From Coenobita brevimanus (Eukaryota; Arthropoda; Malacostraca; Decapoda; Coenobitidae): a stretch of DNA of 64,000 nt. Below are positions 10,765 to 20,923 of the stretch, piece by piece. The notes beneath the pieces are model-generated. The model was not told the origin of the DNA, searched no databases, and saw only the letters and a list, made by a program, of their open reading frames with translations. The DNA lies in contig CM064666.1 in the NCBI GenBank assembly GCA_032717465.1, positions 21,285,732 to 21,349,731 on the forward strand. The letters run 5' to 3'. The position numbers were made by a program, and so were the translations under genes. Each line of letters begins with the position of its first letter. The first letter of the stretch is position 1.

Positions 10765-12038
10765 ATGGAGGACGCCCCTGCTGCCTCACCCCCCTTAAGG
10801 GGGGGAGGTAGTCCTGACGACAATAGGCATGACCAGACGGACGAACGCCAGACTCGTGCACCGCTTGACGTCCCATTAGACAACACCACCTTTGTCACTC
10901 TCCATGCGCTAGGTTCTACTCCCCTGTCCAGTCTCAATCCCTTCCTTATCAAGAAGGTGATTGACCACTGTGCAGGAGAGGTCGAACAGGTAAAAAAAAC
11001 TTGCGAACGGAGATCTCCTGATTAAAACTTAATTCATCTCAGGTGAAAGATTTGCTGAAGCTGCGTAAATTCCACTGTTACGATGTTGAAGCCAAAATCC
11101 CAGTCTCCATGAATTCTTGCAAGGGTGTTGTCACTTGCAGGGATCTCATGGTGATGGTTGAGGATGAGATCATAAGTGAATTGGCGCACCAAGATGTAAT
11201 TGAGGCTAGATTTATTACTCGCTACTCAGAAGGCATAAGGATGAAGATGGCAACCATTGTCTTGACGTTTGCCAAAGTGTCTCTTCCAAGTTCTGTCAAA
11301 GTTGGATATGAAATTGTTCACGTATCCCTAACCCTTTGCGTTGCCTGAAATGCCAGCTGTATGGGCATGGTGCAAAGACTTGTTGGGCTTCCCAGCCAGT
11401 GTGCAGCAAGTGTGGAAGCCAGGGTCATGATGCGGACCATTGTACATCTGAGATGGTATGTTGCTTTCACTGCAAGGGCACCCACTCCACTTCCTCTAGG
11501 GACTGTCCCAGGTGGAAGGAGGAGAAGGAGGTCTGCGTGGTGAAGGCAACTGAGGGCATTTCCTATTACGAAGCTAGGAAAAAGGTGAAGGAGTTGCATG
11601 CAACTCCCACGCCGAATAGGTCCTATGCTTCGGCGGTAATGTCCCGTCCTGTGATGTGCTCTGTAGAGATGCAGACTGATCTCGTCCTTCTCTGTCCTGC
11701 CACTCACAGCACCTCTCCATCTCGGCCTCCCATCCGCTCCAACTCTCACTGACATCCCTAAGGTTTCAACCTATTCTCAGGCTGCTGCTGCCTCTCCATC
11801 AGTACGGCCTAAAGCGAAGCCTGACGAGTCTAGTAAAAGTAACATGACCACCCTCACAAAACAGGCTCGTCCTCATGTTCTTCCAGTTCCCACTCCAGCG
11901 AGGGAGAGGAAGGTTAGCTCTTCTTCGGGGGAGTCAGGGAACCTAGTAATTGACGACAATATGGAGGTTTCTGTGAACAAGCACTGGGATAGGTCCCCCA
12001 GTAGTCACTCGCCTGCTGGCGGACAACAAAAAAAGTAA
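10765..12038 (+). pseudogene. Element B ORF1: gag-like protein with three CCHC knuckles
   Basis: This protein would package the element RNA. The ATG at 10765 gives MEDAPAASPPLRGGG. The frame is lost near 10990 at an A8 run and resumes with VKDLLKLRKFHCYDVEAKIP (11043 on). A second shift near 11320 leads to the knuckle region at 11340-11510: CLKCQLYGHGAKTC, CSKCGSQGHDADHC and CFHCKGTHSTSSRDC. The sequence after the knuckles (KEVCVVKATEGISYYEARKK) matches element C ORF1 in pattern (EIISVQTKEKISFSEAKA). A Ser/Pro-rich tail ends at a stop at 12038. The frameshifts make it non-functional. Confidence 0.75.
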
Positions 12039-12078
12039 CTAAGCACACTGGCCCCCAACGTAAATCTTAAACTGCCGC

Positions 12079-12943
12079 ATTCACTATATTACAGTGGAAC
12101 TGTAGAGGTATTGGGAATAAATTACAAGTTATAGCAATCTTGCTTTCTATACACAGGCCAGACGTTGTTTGTTGACACGAGACGCGCCTGTAGGATCATC
12201 CTGATCCTCCACAGTTAAAACACTACAATCCGTATAGAAGATATGAAGGTCACAGAGTAGCCACATACACACACAAATCACACCCACAAACGGAAGTGTT
12301 TCTAAATTCTACTCTGGAAGCGGTCGCGTGCAGAGTAAAATTTAATAACACGTATCTGTCTATTTGCTCTCTGTACTGTCCTCCACATGGCCTCATTGAT
12401 AGTGATGCTTTATATTCACTATTTGAACATCTGCCAGGGAATAAGTTAGTGTTGGGCGATTTTAACGCCCATCATTATCAATGGGGTAGCTTGAGGATTG
12501 ATGGTCGTGGGGAGCAAGTAGCCGACCTAATACTACAGTCCAACCTCTGTCTTCTGAACGATGGTAGAGCGACTCGTGTAGATGATCGAACTGGTAACTT
12601 TTCGGCCATTGACTTATCTCTGGCCTCCCCTGGTATACATCAAGATTTCTCATGGGACCCTTATGACAACTCCTTGGGAAGTGATCATTTACCATCTGTC
12701 TTTCTTATACACGCGACATCATTTCGGACTCTCCACCTCCAAAATTTAACTATAAGAAAGCAGATTGGGGATCCTTCTCAAGGATCGCCAATTTAGATAT
12801 ATCTGGGGAGACCATAGATGTTAAGGTCGAAAATGTAACTACTTCCATATTACACACAGCTGAGGCTGCTATTCCCAAGACTTCTACAGTTCATGCGAAG
12901 CATAGAGCACATTGGTGGACGCCGGATTGCCGACAAGCATTAA
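12079..12943 (+). pseudogene. Element B ORF2, part 1: AP-like endonuclease
   Basis: The AP-type endonuclease that nicks target DNA starts with FTILQWNCRGIGNK near 12085. Two in-frame stops follow (near 12174 and 12192), where relatives have a CLQE-type motif. Later motifs survive: LVLGDFNAHHYQWG (about 12450-12490), NDGRATRVDD and LGSDHLPSVF (about 12675-12705). The piece stops at the TTAA where piggyBac is inserted (12940-12943). The codon TTA (Leu) is kept on both sides, so the frame runs ...CRQAL / RKRNRRYG... across the gap. Confidence 0.75.
12940..12943 (+). repeat. TTAA target duplication, left
   Basis: TTAA at the left edge of the piggyBac element; the matching TTAA is at 23507-23510. 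TTAA is the known piggyBac target. Confidence 0.9.
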
Positions 12944-12956
12944 CCCACCCCGTCCC

Positions 12957-13035
12957 GTCGACGTATGGGTACGTTGCAACGATTTGCATTTGCCAGTCCC
13001 GGCGACGTACCGGTACGTCGTGCAATTGCAAAGTG
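12957..13035 (+). repeat. Subterminal direct repeats with a 16 bp palindrome in the piggyBac left end
   Basis: GTCGACGTATGGGTACGTTG at 12957 recurs as GGCGACGTACCGGTACGTCG at 13001, each followed by a GCAA...TTGCA stretch. The second copy contains the perfect palindrome GACGTACCGGTACGTC (13004-13019). Repeats near piggyBac ends commonly bind transposase, and that role is inferred here. Confidence 0.6.
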
Positions 13036-13196
13036 CATAATTTCGACAATTTTCAAATTTCGCGCTTGATTTGCGGTACGTATCCTCGCATGACCTTCCC
13101 CTACCTGCCACCAGGTAGGGACACTCGGCAACCCCTCACGACCCGCGCTAACCCGCCACTCGTCCACTCACCCGGTAGCAACGGTCCTGCTCAGAC

Positions 13197-13483
13197 ATGA
13201 CTAAGAGAGGTCTCTCAGAGGGCGAAATTCAAGCCGCCCTGGACGCCTTTACAGGCAACAATGATTCCCCACTGGACGACGAGGTTGTGGATAAAGATTA
13301 TGTGCAGCCAGAGGAGGAAGAAACCACCAGCAGTGATGAAGAAGTCCCGTCTCCCAGGAAGCGGCAGTATGTGATTTACCGTGCTGCTAGAGAGGGGCAG
13401 CCGGCCAAGAAACCATGTGGAACATCCTATGCCTATCCCCAACGTGATTTGGAACCAGATTTCGATGATGAGGACGAGGACGG
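13197..13483 (+). pseudogene. piggyBac transposase, N-terminal segment
   Basis: The ATG at 13197 gives MTKRGLSEGEIQAAL, then an acidic stretch (EEEETTSSDEEV) and DFDDEDEDG. Acidic, low-complexity N-termini are usual for piggyBac-family transposases. The frame is cut by element C after GAGGACGAGGACGG (13470-13483). The same 14 bases resume at 19784-19797 with the frame preserved (DDEDEDG then VVGRAATWYGRE). Confidence 0.8.
13470..13483 (+). repeat. 14 bp target-site duplication of element C, left copy
   Basis: GAGGACGAGGACGG, identical to 19784-19797. The bases on each side differ, so the duplication is exactly 14 bp. Confidence 0.92.
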
Positions 13484-13509
13484 TTGATTGATTGATTGTA
13501 GTAAAAACT

Positions 13510-13540
13510 GGCGGCGGAACTGCTAAGGTCCTATGCCGCC
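13510..13540 (-). promoter_or_regulatory. 3' UTR hairpin of element C
   Basis: GGCGGC (13510-13515) and GCCGCC (13535-13540) can form a stem. The same hairpin with a similar loop recurs in the 177 bp retrocopy at 20776-20806. A 3'-end structure read by the RT is a reasonable inference, given that short 3' fragments were mobilised. Confidence 0.5.
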
Positions 13541-13649
13541 GGACAACAAGATAAAACACATGGCAAATAAATTGTGCATAGTTAATAACTTTTTCTAGAA
13601 ATAATACACTGAAAATAATAAAAGAATAGTTAAAAGAGAAAACAATTTC

Positions 13650-16600
13650 TTATAAAAGTGGAAGGAGGCCCGCCTCCTGAAGAAAAACAAAAACATCAGT
13701 AAAAACGCTATGGACTCCCCCAAGCATCGAGGAGAGACAGTAGGCACCATCTACCCCTGTATGCCTATGGAGGAATCTCCGACGCAGGTCCCCCAAACTT
13801 GGACACTCGACCAGCAAGTGACGGACAGTAAGGGGAACAAAGCAATCATCACAGTACGGTTGAGTCTCGCCACTCATCAGGAACCCATGTGTAAGCCGAG
13901 AGTGCCCGATGCGAAGCCTAGCAAGAGCTACCTCCAATCGCCGAGGCATGGAAGGGAGAACCCTTGGCACAACCACTCTCTGGAAGACCTCTTTCAGCTA
14001 ATCATGAGCAACACCATCCCAGCGTCTCTGCCAACACACATGCATTCTGTCCCGCAAGTAAGGTGTTAGATCAGATGCAGGAAGCGGATATTCTGTTGGG
14101 GGCTGTTGAGTAGCCGCAGCCTTGGCCAATGCATCCACAGTCTCATTACCCACCACACCAACATGTGCGGGAACCCAGCAAAAATCCACTCTCTTCCCCC
14201 GACGACGAATGAGAAACAGCCACTCCAAAATAGCTAAAACTAAGGGATGGGAAGAGTTAAAAGAGTCCAGGGCCAAAAGCGCCCCTTGAGAGTCGCTAAA
14301 AATAGTAAAATAATTGTCAGGATGAACAAACACCAACTTCAAGGCTAAAATGATGGCTGACAACTCTGCAATAAAAACTGAGGCAACCAAAGGAAGACTA
14401 CCTCCACGGCTAAAATTGGGAAATACCACTCCAAAACCAACACCTGATGCGGATTTAGAGCCATCAGTATACACAGGCACAGAACCACCATGACTAGAAG
14501 AATGTTCTAAAAATAACCTTAAAAGACACTGAGGAGCGACAAAATCCTTTGAACCTGCAATAGTCCTGCAGAAAGTTACCTTGGGCAATATCCAAGGCGC
14601 AACCCTCGGGATCCGAACAGGACTGACAAGTACTGCTGACAAACCAAACCCCTCCATTATATCCTGAACCCTATAGCCAAATGGACGAGGCATGCGAGGG
14701 TGTCTACTATAACACAAAAGACAAGACTGTTTCGTCACACCCTCACAGACAAGTGAGTCTGGAAGGCGACGAATCCAGAGCCAGCACCGCACTGCAACAG
14801 ACTGATGCAGTAGATCTAAGGGAGGCACACCAGCTTCCACCAATAAGCTGGGAATTGGAGAGGACCGAAAGGCCATAGTTGCAAGGCAAAGACCAATATG
14901 ATAGACAGCATCTAGAGTTTTTAGTCTTGATTCGGTGGCAGAGGAATATACCTCACAGCCATATGACAGCATAGAGGTTACAAACAAATACCTGAAACAA
15001 ATGCAAGAGTGTCCTTCGATTAACACTCCAAGAGGTATGGGACAGAACCCTTAATAGATTGAGAGCCTTCATACATGATGTTTTACGATTTGCCAAGTGT
15101 GAGACCCATGTCAAACGACAATCAAAAGTCAGGCCCAAGAATTTCGTCTCTGTCACACAACGGAGTCTCCTGCCACAAAGCCGGAGATCAGGGTCCGGGT
15201 GTACCCGTCTCATCCTACAGAAGTGCATAGCCACAGTCTTTGAAGGGGAAAACCGAAAACCCTTGGAAGTGGTCCAGGCAGAAATCTTGTCCAAGGCAAG
15301 TTGCATCTGCCGCTCAATAGCAGACTTGCGGGAGCCAGAAAACCATATAGCTAAGTCATCCACATAAAGGGATGAGGATACCCCAGCAGGCACAGTGTCA
15401 ATGATACCATTAATGGCCACTGCAAACAGGGAAACACTTAAGACACTCACCTGTGGGACACCTTCCTCCTGGCACAGTGGCGCAGAGAGGGTAGAACCCA
15501 CACGGACCCAAAATACACGATCAGTCAAGAAGTCTCCAAGCAACACAGGCAGGCGACCACGTAAACCAAAGGCATGAAGTTGTTGGAGGATGCCATGGCG
15601 CCAGGCAGTGTCATAAGCCTTTTCAAGGTCAAAAAACGCAGCCACAAGATGTTGCTTGGAGGCAAAAGCTTCACAGATTGACGCCTCAAGCCTGATAAGG
15701 TTGTCTGAAGTGCACCGTAATTTACAGAAACCACTCTGCGATGGAGAGAGAAGCAACCCTTCTCCAGAAACCACATAAGCCTGACATTGACCATCTTTTC
15801 GAACAGCTTGCACACACATGATGTTAAAGTGATAGGGCGATAGTTGGAGACTTGGGAATGGTCTTCACCAGGCTTGGGAAAGGGGAGGACAATACCCAAC
15901 TTCCAACTCCTCGGAATAGAGCCCTCACTCCAAACCCTGTTAAAAAGGTCCAATAAAAACTGAAGTGAATCAGTCTGAAGATGACGCAGCATAGCATATG
16001 GAATATCGTCAGGCCCAGAAGCAGTGTCATGACACTCTGAAAGGGCAGCACGTAGCTCACAGAGGCTGAAATCTATATTATACAGCTCTCCACCACGAGA
16101 GCGAAAGTCAAGACCCAGCCTCTCCTGATTCCTACGACAGGTGGTAAATGGCTGAGAAGGATCCTTTGTGAAGACAGTGTAAAACTGATCTGCAAAAGCA
16201 GAGGCTACTGCATCTGGTGCAGACACAAGTTCTCCGTGAAGGCGCAACACCGGAGGGGAGGGGGGCAAGAACCTACCAGATATCTTGTGCACCTTTTTTC
16301 CACACCACAGACAGTGAAGTTGAAGATGTAATTGTAGAAACATACGACCTCCACGAGTTACGGCGAGCATTCTTCATGACCCATCCATAGTGAGCACGTG
16401 CTTTGCGAAACTGTATTTTTAGAAAAACAACATTACGATTGGCAGAATACCTACGAGCAGCTGCTTTGTAAGTTCCCTTTGCTATGGAGCAGTCATCATT
16501 CCACCATGGCACAGGTCTCTGGGAAAAAACACCAGAAGTCCGTGGGATAGAATAAACTCCTGCTGAGAAAATGGTCTTAGTAAAATAACATTCGGCATCA

Positions 16601-17367
16601 TCAATAGTTGAAAAATCAGTAACCCTGTTGGCAAATACACATAGTTCCTCAAAGAGAGATCAATCAGCCCTGTCCAGACACCATCGTGGCAGACGGGCTA
16701 CAGGAACAGAGCGAGTAGGCTGGACCACTACAGGATAATGGTCACTACCATGTAGATCATCCAAAACCTCCCAAGAAAAATCAAGGGCACAGTTAGAGGA
16801 GGAGATGGTAAGGTCAATGACAGAATACGTGCCAGTCTGAACATGAAAATGGGTCGGCCTTCCATCATTTAGGACAGCCAAATCTAAATCCCCAACCAAA
16901 GAGGCAAGAAGATCATCCCGGGGATTTGAAAGTGAGTCACCCTAGAAAGGATGGCGGCCATTAAGGCCACCAAGGAGTAGGAAAGGGGGTGGAAGTTGGC
17001 TGATAAGGGTTTCTAGATCAGCTCGTATAACAGGAACTGAAGGTGGAAGGTACAGACAACAGATGGTATAGCACCTCCCAACGTGCATCTGTACTGCTAG
17101 AACTTGAAAGGGCGACTGAATCTCAAAGGAAATAAAGGGGACATCAGAACGGCACAAAATTGCACATCCACCGCTGTGACCACCAGGAGGAGATGCATGG
17201 AAGGCCTTATACCCCCTAATGGAAGGGAACTGTCTGTCCTCCACCATTGTCTCCTGAAGACACACACATAGCGGGTTCAGAGTAGAGAGTAATAACTGCA
17301 ATTCCTCCCAATTTGCCATGGCACCTCTACAGTTCCACTGAAGACAGATTGGTACTGATTGAGCCAT
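13650..17367 (-). pseudogene. Element C ORF2: endonuclease-RT-RNase H polyprotein
   Basis: Starts at 17367 (MAQSVPICLQWNCRG), 34 bases after the ORF1 stop. Endonuclease motifs include LQWNCRG, CLQETMVED and GSDHYPVVV. The usual GDFN motif reads GGLN here. In-frame stops lie at 16942 (TAG) and near 16655 (TGA), both where a Trp is expected. Frameshifts follow near 16320 (A6 run), 15800, 15000 and 13980. RT has AFFDLEKAYDTAW (motif A), GVPQVSVLS (motif B, a Val where Gly is usual) and YVDDLAIW (motif C). RNase H shows VYTDGSKSAS, AELSAII, FSDSQGAL and GNETVDALAK. The end is LQEAGLLPLL at 13650. Confidence 0.85.
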
Positions 17368-17401
17368 AGTGATTAGTATTAAATATTATGAACTTAGAAA
17401 G

Positions 17402-19360
17402 CTATGTAGCAACCTCGTTGGGAAGGGAGTGAAAGTCCTTCTTCCTAGGCGTGGAGCTCTGCCTCACCAACTGAGAAGGCAATGAAGATTTAGAGTTTCC
17501 GTGGGTGGAAGTACCCTTACCCCGAGACATGTCCCGCCCATCGCCAGAATGAGTCCGAAGCACAGAGACCTTTTTGGAAGACTCACGTGCCCCGTCCGCA
17601 CACCCATGTGAGGGTTCAGCTGGCACCTCAGGGCCAACCAAACCCCCCCCATCCAAATCATCCAAAGGTTGGCCGCTGGATGATGGATCAGAGGGAGCAA
17701 GCGACTGAGCTCTATGAGTATCTAAAGACCCAGGCCCCACCACACCTGAGGAAGAGGCAGGGACGGGAATCCCAGAAGGGCCATCATGAACACCCACAGA
17801 CTTAGATGCCACCACTGGCTGGGTTGTCGAGCGAAGATCCCCCTCAGAATCCTCATGTGGTACAGAAGTTTGAACCTTAGAAGGAGGGGAGTCACCCAAA
17901 AACTCCTCACTCCCCACTCGTTTGAGGTTGCCAGATGCAACCTCCATCTCTGCACCAGAACTTAAAGCATTAGAAACTATAGTGCCACACTGTAAAGAAG
18001 ATTGAGCAGAGCGGGCAGATGGTACAGGAGCAGCAGTCAGTATAGGAGTAGCAGCCGATACAAAAGTATGAGAGACGCTGGTTGTTTTGGATATGTCAGG
18101 ACAAGGATGAACAGGAAGGACATCGGGAGTTTTGAATGTGTCAAAGCAAAGTGTAGGATCAACAAGGGTGTTTGTCACAGGAGGAACCAGAGGAACTGGG
18201 ATGGGGGAGGCATTCCCAGACGCTGGAAGAACCACCACAGAGGGGACACCGCCAGAGACAGGAGGCACCTCCCTGGAGGAAGCATAGCTGCTTCCAGGCT
18301 GCACTCCCTCAGTGGAACCCCCTGGGCGAGAAGGCCGGGAAGTAGAACCCCGAGAATTTGATGGGGCATTGTGTGATGGCAGAGGCACCTGGTGGGTAGC
18401 TTTATGGCGAGACAAAGCAGCAGCAAAGGTAACCCCAGGGCGAATGAACCGCTCCCTTACCCTGGCCTTTGCCTCAGAAAAGGAAATTTTCTCCTTCGTT
18501 TGGACAGAAATGATCTCGTATTCATATTTGTATACTTCACAATCCCTTGAGGAGGCTGCATGTGCTCCTCCACAGTTCAAACATTTAGAGGGTTGAGAAC
18601 AATCATCTATACCATGAGAAATTCCACCACAATTTCCACAGACCTCAGGAAGGCCAGACACTTCCCGCCTGCAAGAACGGCGGACATGACCAAATCTTTG
18701 ACAATAATAGCATCTTCTAGGTCAGGGAACATAAGGTTTAACCTTTAGCTTCCACCATGCAGCAGTGATAACCTCCGGCAAGGTAAGACGGTCAAATGTC
18801 AAGATAAGAGTGGGCATGAGGGTTAAAACCCCATCAAGCTTCTTCATAATTCTCTGTACTCCTACAACACCCTGAGGAGCCAGCCCCTCTAGGAGGGAAG
18901 AATCAGAATATGATATCAAGTCACGGGAATACACAACCCCTCGGGACTGGTTTAGGACCAAGTGACGAGAGGCAGATACAGGATAACCAGCGACCATAGT
19001 TAGGGACTGGATGCGTGAACTCTCCTCTTCATTCCTAGCTTCTAGCAATAGAGAACCATCACCCTGCAAAGAGACCTTGGGGGTAAATCCACAAGCTGAA
19101 ACTAGATCACTGTGAATCTGAAAACAATTCAGGTTCCAGAAAGAAGTACCATTATCCATATTAATGACTCCATATTTGATGTAAGAGTTATTAACAAAAA
19201 CACTAGGTAAGAGCTCCATAGAAAAGGCATCGCAATTCACCATTTTGGCAGACGACCCGGAGGGTACAGGGTCGTCGGCCATAGAGTGACCAGTTGATGC
19301 CGACTCGTGCGGCTGGTCACCGACCACACGAGTGGGTAAAGAAAGGTTCTTTGTATCCAT
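17402..19360 (-). pseudogene. Element C ORF1: gag-like CCHC protein with one in-frame stop
   Basis: ATG at 19360 (MDTKNLSLPTRVV); the frame runs to a stop at 17402, about 650 codons, broken by a single TGA at 18722-18724. N-terminal half: an RNA-binding-like region including VSLQGDGSLLLEARNEEE. Just after the TGA come the zinc knuckles CYYCQRFGHVRRSC, CGNCGGISHGIDDC and CLNCGGAHAASSRDC. The C-terminal third is Ser/Pro/Gly-rich and low in order. The protein would coat the element RNA. A single stop means either a recently dead copy or, less likely, recoding. Confidence 0.85.
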
Positions 19361-19714
19361 AAATACATTGGTGTAAAAAAATTGTCACAAGGAGCCAAGG
19401 GAAACCGCCTACCAGGGAGTCAGGGGACCGAGCGCGGTCTGATGGGAGCAGGGTACCTCGTCCTCAGAGGGTGTCCCCCAAAAGGACACCCTGTGATGCG
19501 AAAGTTCGCTCCCACCAGTGCAAAGACCCCCTTCCCCAACATCCCCCAGCCCAGACACCCAACCAACCAACTCGGGACAGCACCGAGGCGATCCCTCTGG
19601 AGGGCAGCACTGATGACCCTTACGGGTAACCTACGTTTCGGGCAGCGCTTAGTCAGACCCCTCACCCACAACCCCACCCGCTTGGGAGACCCTGCCGGAT
19701 GTCGTTACATCCAC
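19361..19714 (-). other. 5' UTR of element C
   Basis: About 420 bases (including 19715-19783) from the 5' end to the ORF1 start; GC-rich, with several local inverted repeats such as GGTGTCC...GGACACC near 19470-19495. Confidence 0.6.
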
Positions 19715-19783
19715 GGGCAGGCTTGTGGGATCACAGGGGCACGCAAGCCCCCCCACCACGACAAGGTGGCTGCCCACAGGGAG
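19715..19783 (-). ncRNA. Candidate HDV-like ribozyme at the exact 5' end of element C
   Basis: Read on the minus strand from base 1 (19783): CTCCCTG pairs with TGGGGGG (P1, 7 pairs with wobbles). GGGCAG pairs with CTGCCC at 19720-19715 (P2, 6 pairs). CCA-CCTTGTCG-TGG is a 3-pair P3 with an 8-base loop, and GCTTG...CAAGC forms P4. The order P1-P2-P3-P1'-P4-P2' is that of HDV-like double pseudoknots. P1 starts at the first base of the element, as expected for 5' self-processing. The catalytic cytosine in J4/2 could not be placed with certainty. Found by eye and not folded. Confidence 0.4.
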
Positions 19784-19797
19784 GAGGACGAGGACGG
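19784..19797 (+). repeat. 14 bp target-site duplication of element C, right copy
   Basis: Matches 13470-13483. Joining the two copies restores the transposase reading frame. Confidence 0.92.
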
Positions 19798-20731
19798 AGT
19801 CGTGGGACGTGCTGCCACGTGGTATGGACGTGAGGTAATCACTCATCGTGGCCCAGAGTGCACACCACGTCGGACGAGCAGGTATGGGCCTAGTATTTTG
19901 TTTGGGGAGTTAGGAAGTGCCGTGGAGGGAGTGGGGAGTGAAAGGGAAAGTGCAGAGAGGATTAGGGAAAGTGAGTGACGTAAGTGAGTCATTGCTCTCC
20001 CTAGGTAGTGTGACGCGGCGTAGTGTATCACGTGGGCGAGTGCGGGTGCGTTCAGTATCACGTGGGGTTGTGATGGAGGGGGAAGGTGGGGAGGAACCAC
20101 TCCCAAGCACGTCTTATGCTCCCCAATATCCCCTAACATGTGGTCGAGCTAGGGTGCGTGAGAAAGCACGTGGTGTTGTCATGGAGGGGGAAGGTGGGGA
20201 GGAACCACTCCCCAGCACATCTTATGGTCCCCAATATTCCCCTACTTCATCCCCACAGCCCCCTAATGTTCCTCAAGGCCGTAAGGGTAAGGGAAAGGGA
20301 AAGGGTAAAGGCAGAGGGAAGAGGAGTGACAGTGGGGAAGCCCTCCACACTCCTTCTCCCCCACCAGGATCTCGTCCCCACCCAGACGAAGGCGGTGATG
20401 GGGATGATGGGGACGAGGGATTTGTGGGATGGAATTGGGAGGATGGGAGTGATTTTTCTCCCCTCATTCACCCCTTCACTGAGCAGGGGCGCTCTGGCTG
20501 CATTGCTCCCGGAATTCACTGTAATTCCACCAGGTTGGATTTTTTCCACCTGTTTTTTAGTGAGGCATTCGTGGAGCAGATTGTATACCAAACCAACCTT
20601 TTTGCAAGCACCCAGCGCCTTGAGAGTGAAAGATTGGGAACAAGGAGTAGGTATTCTATCATATATGATTACCCTGTCTCCCTTTCAGAAATGTTCCAGT
20701 TTTTTGCCCTGGTCCTTTTGATGGGTATTAT
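19798..20731 (+). pseudogene. piggyBac transposase, middle segment with 36-residue repeat
   Basis: Continuing after element C, the frame reads VVGRAATWYGREVITHRGP and stops at 19978; translation resumes in another frame (about 19950 on), so one frameshift is present. Two copies of a 36-residue unit starting MEGEGGEEPLPSTSY (DNA at 20073 and 20181, period 108) and a Lys/Gly repeat (GKGKGKGKGRGK) precede the start of the transposase core: FSPLIHPFTEQGRSGC and LSEMFQFFALVLLMGII. It is interrupted at 20731 by the 177 bp retrocopy. Both breaks are insertional. Confidence 0.8.
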
Positions 20732-20908
20732 TATTAATATTTTTTTTTTTTTTTTTTTTGCATAATAATAATCATGGCGGCGCAACTGCCAGGGTCATAT
20801 GCCGCCGTATAACAAAGAAGTAAAAAGTAAAAACAAAAAACAGAGGATAAACCACACAATCAAAAAGGAGAAATTCTAAATATCCTTAAGAAGTCCTGCC
20901 TCCTTCAC
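20732..20908 (-). mobile_element. 177 bp 5'-truncated retrocopy of an I-clade element
   Basis: Flanked by a 15 bp duplication TTTGATGGGTATTAT (20717-20731 and 20909-20923). On the minus strand it reads VKEAGLLKDI-stop, the extreme C-terminus of an I-clade ORF2 (compare LQEAGLLPLL in C). A 3' UTR with the GGCGGC...GCCGCC hairpin and an A-rich tail (T run on plus, about 20740-20759) follow. It sits in the piggyBac transposase gene. It is a different subfamily from element C. Confidence 0.88.
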
Positions 20909-20923
20909 TTTGATGGGTATTAT

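Larger units (their letters stand above)
13484..19783 (-). mobile_element. Element C: full-length I-clade non-LTR retrotransposon
   Basis: The element is bounded by a perfect 14 bp target duplication GAGGACGAGGACGG (13470-13483 and 19784-19797), so both ends are exact. On the minus strand: 5' UTR 19783-19361, ORF1 19360-17402, ORF2 17367-13650 and a 3' UTR ending in TCAA repeats at 13484. It carries endonuclease, RT and RNase H, the I-clade layout. It is inactivated by a few stops and frameshifts. It sits inside the piggyBac transposase gene. Confidence 0.92.

Noticed and set aside
19382..19783. Plus-strand frame running through the element C 5' UTR into the transposase
   Set aside because: Only the part after 19784 is transposase. 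The rest is antisense of the element C leader.
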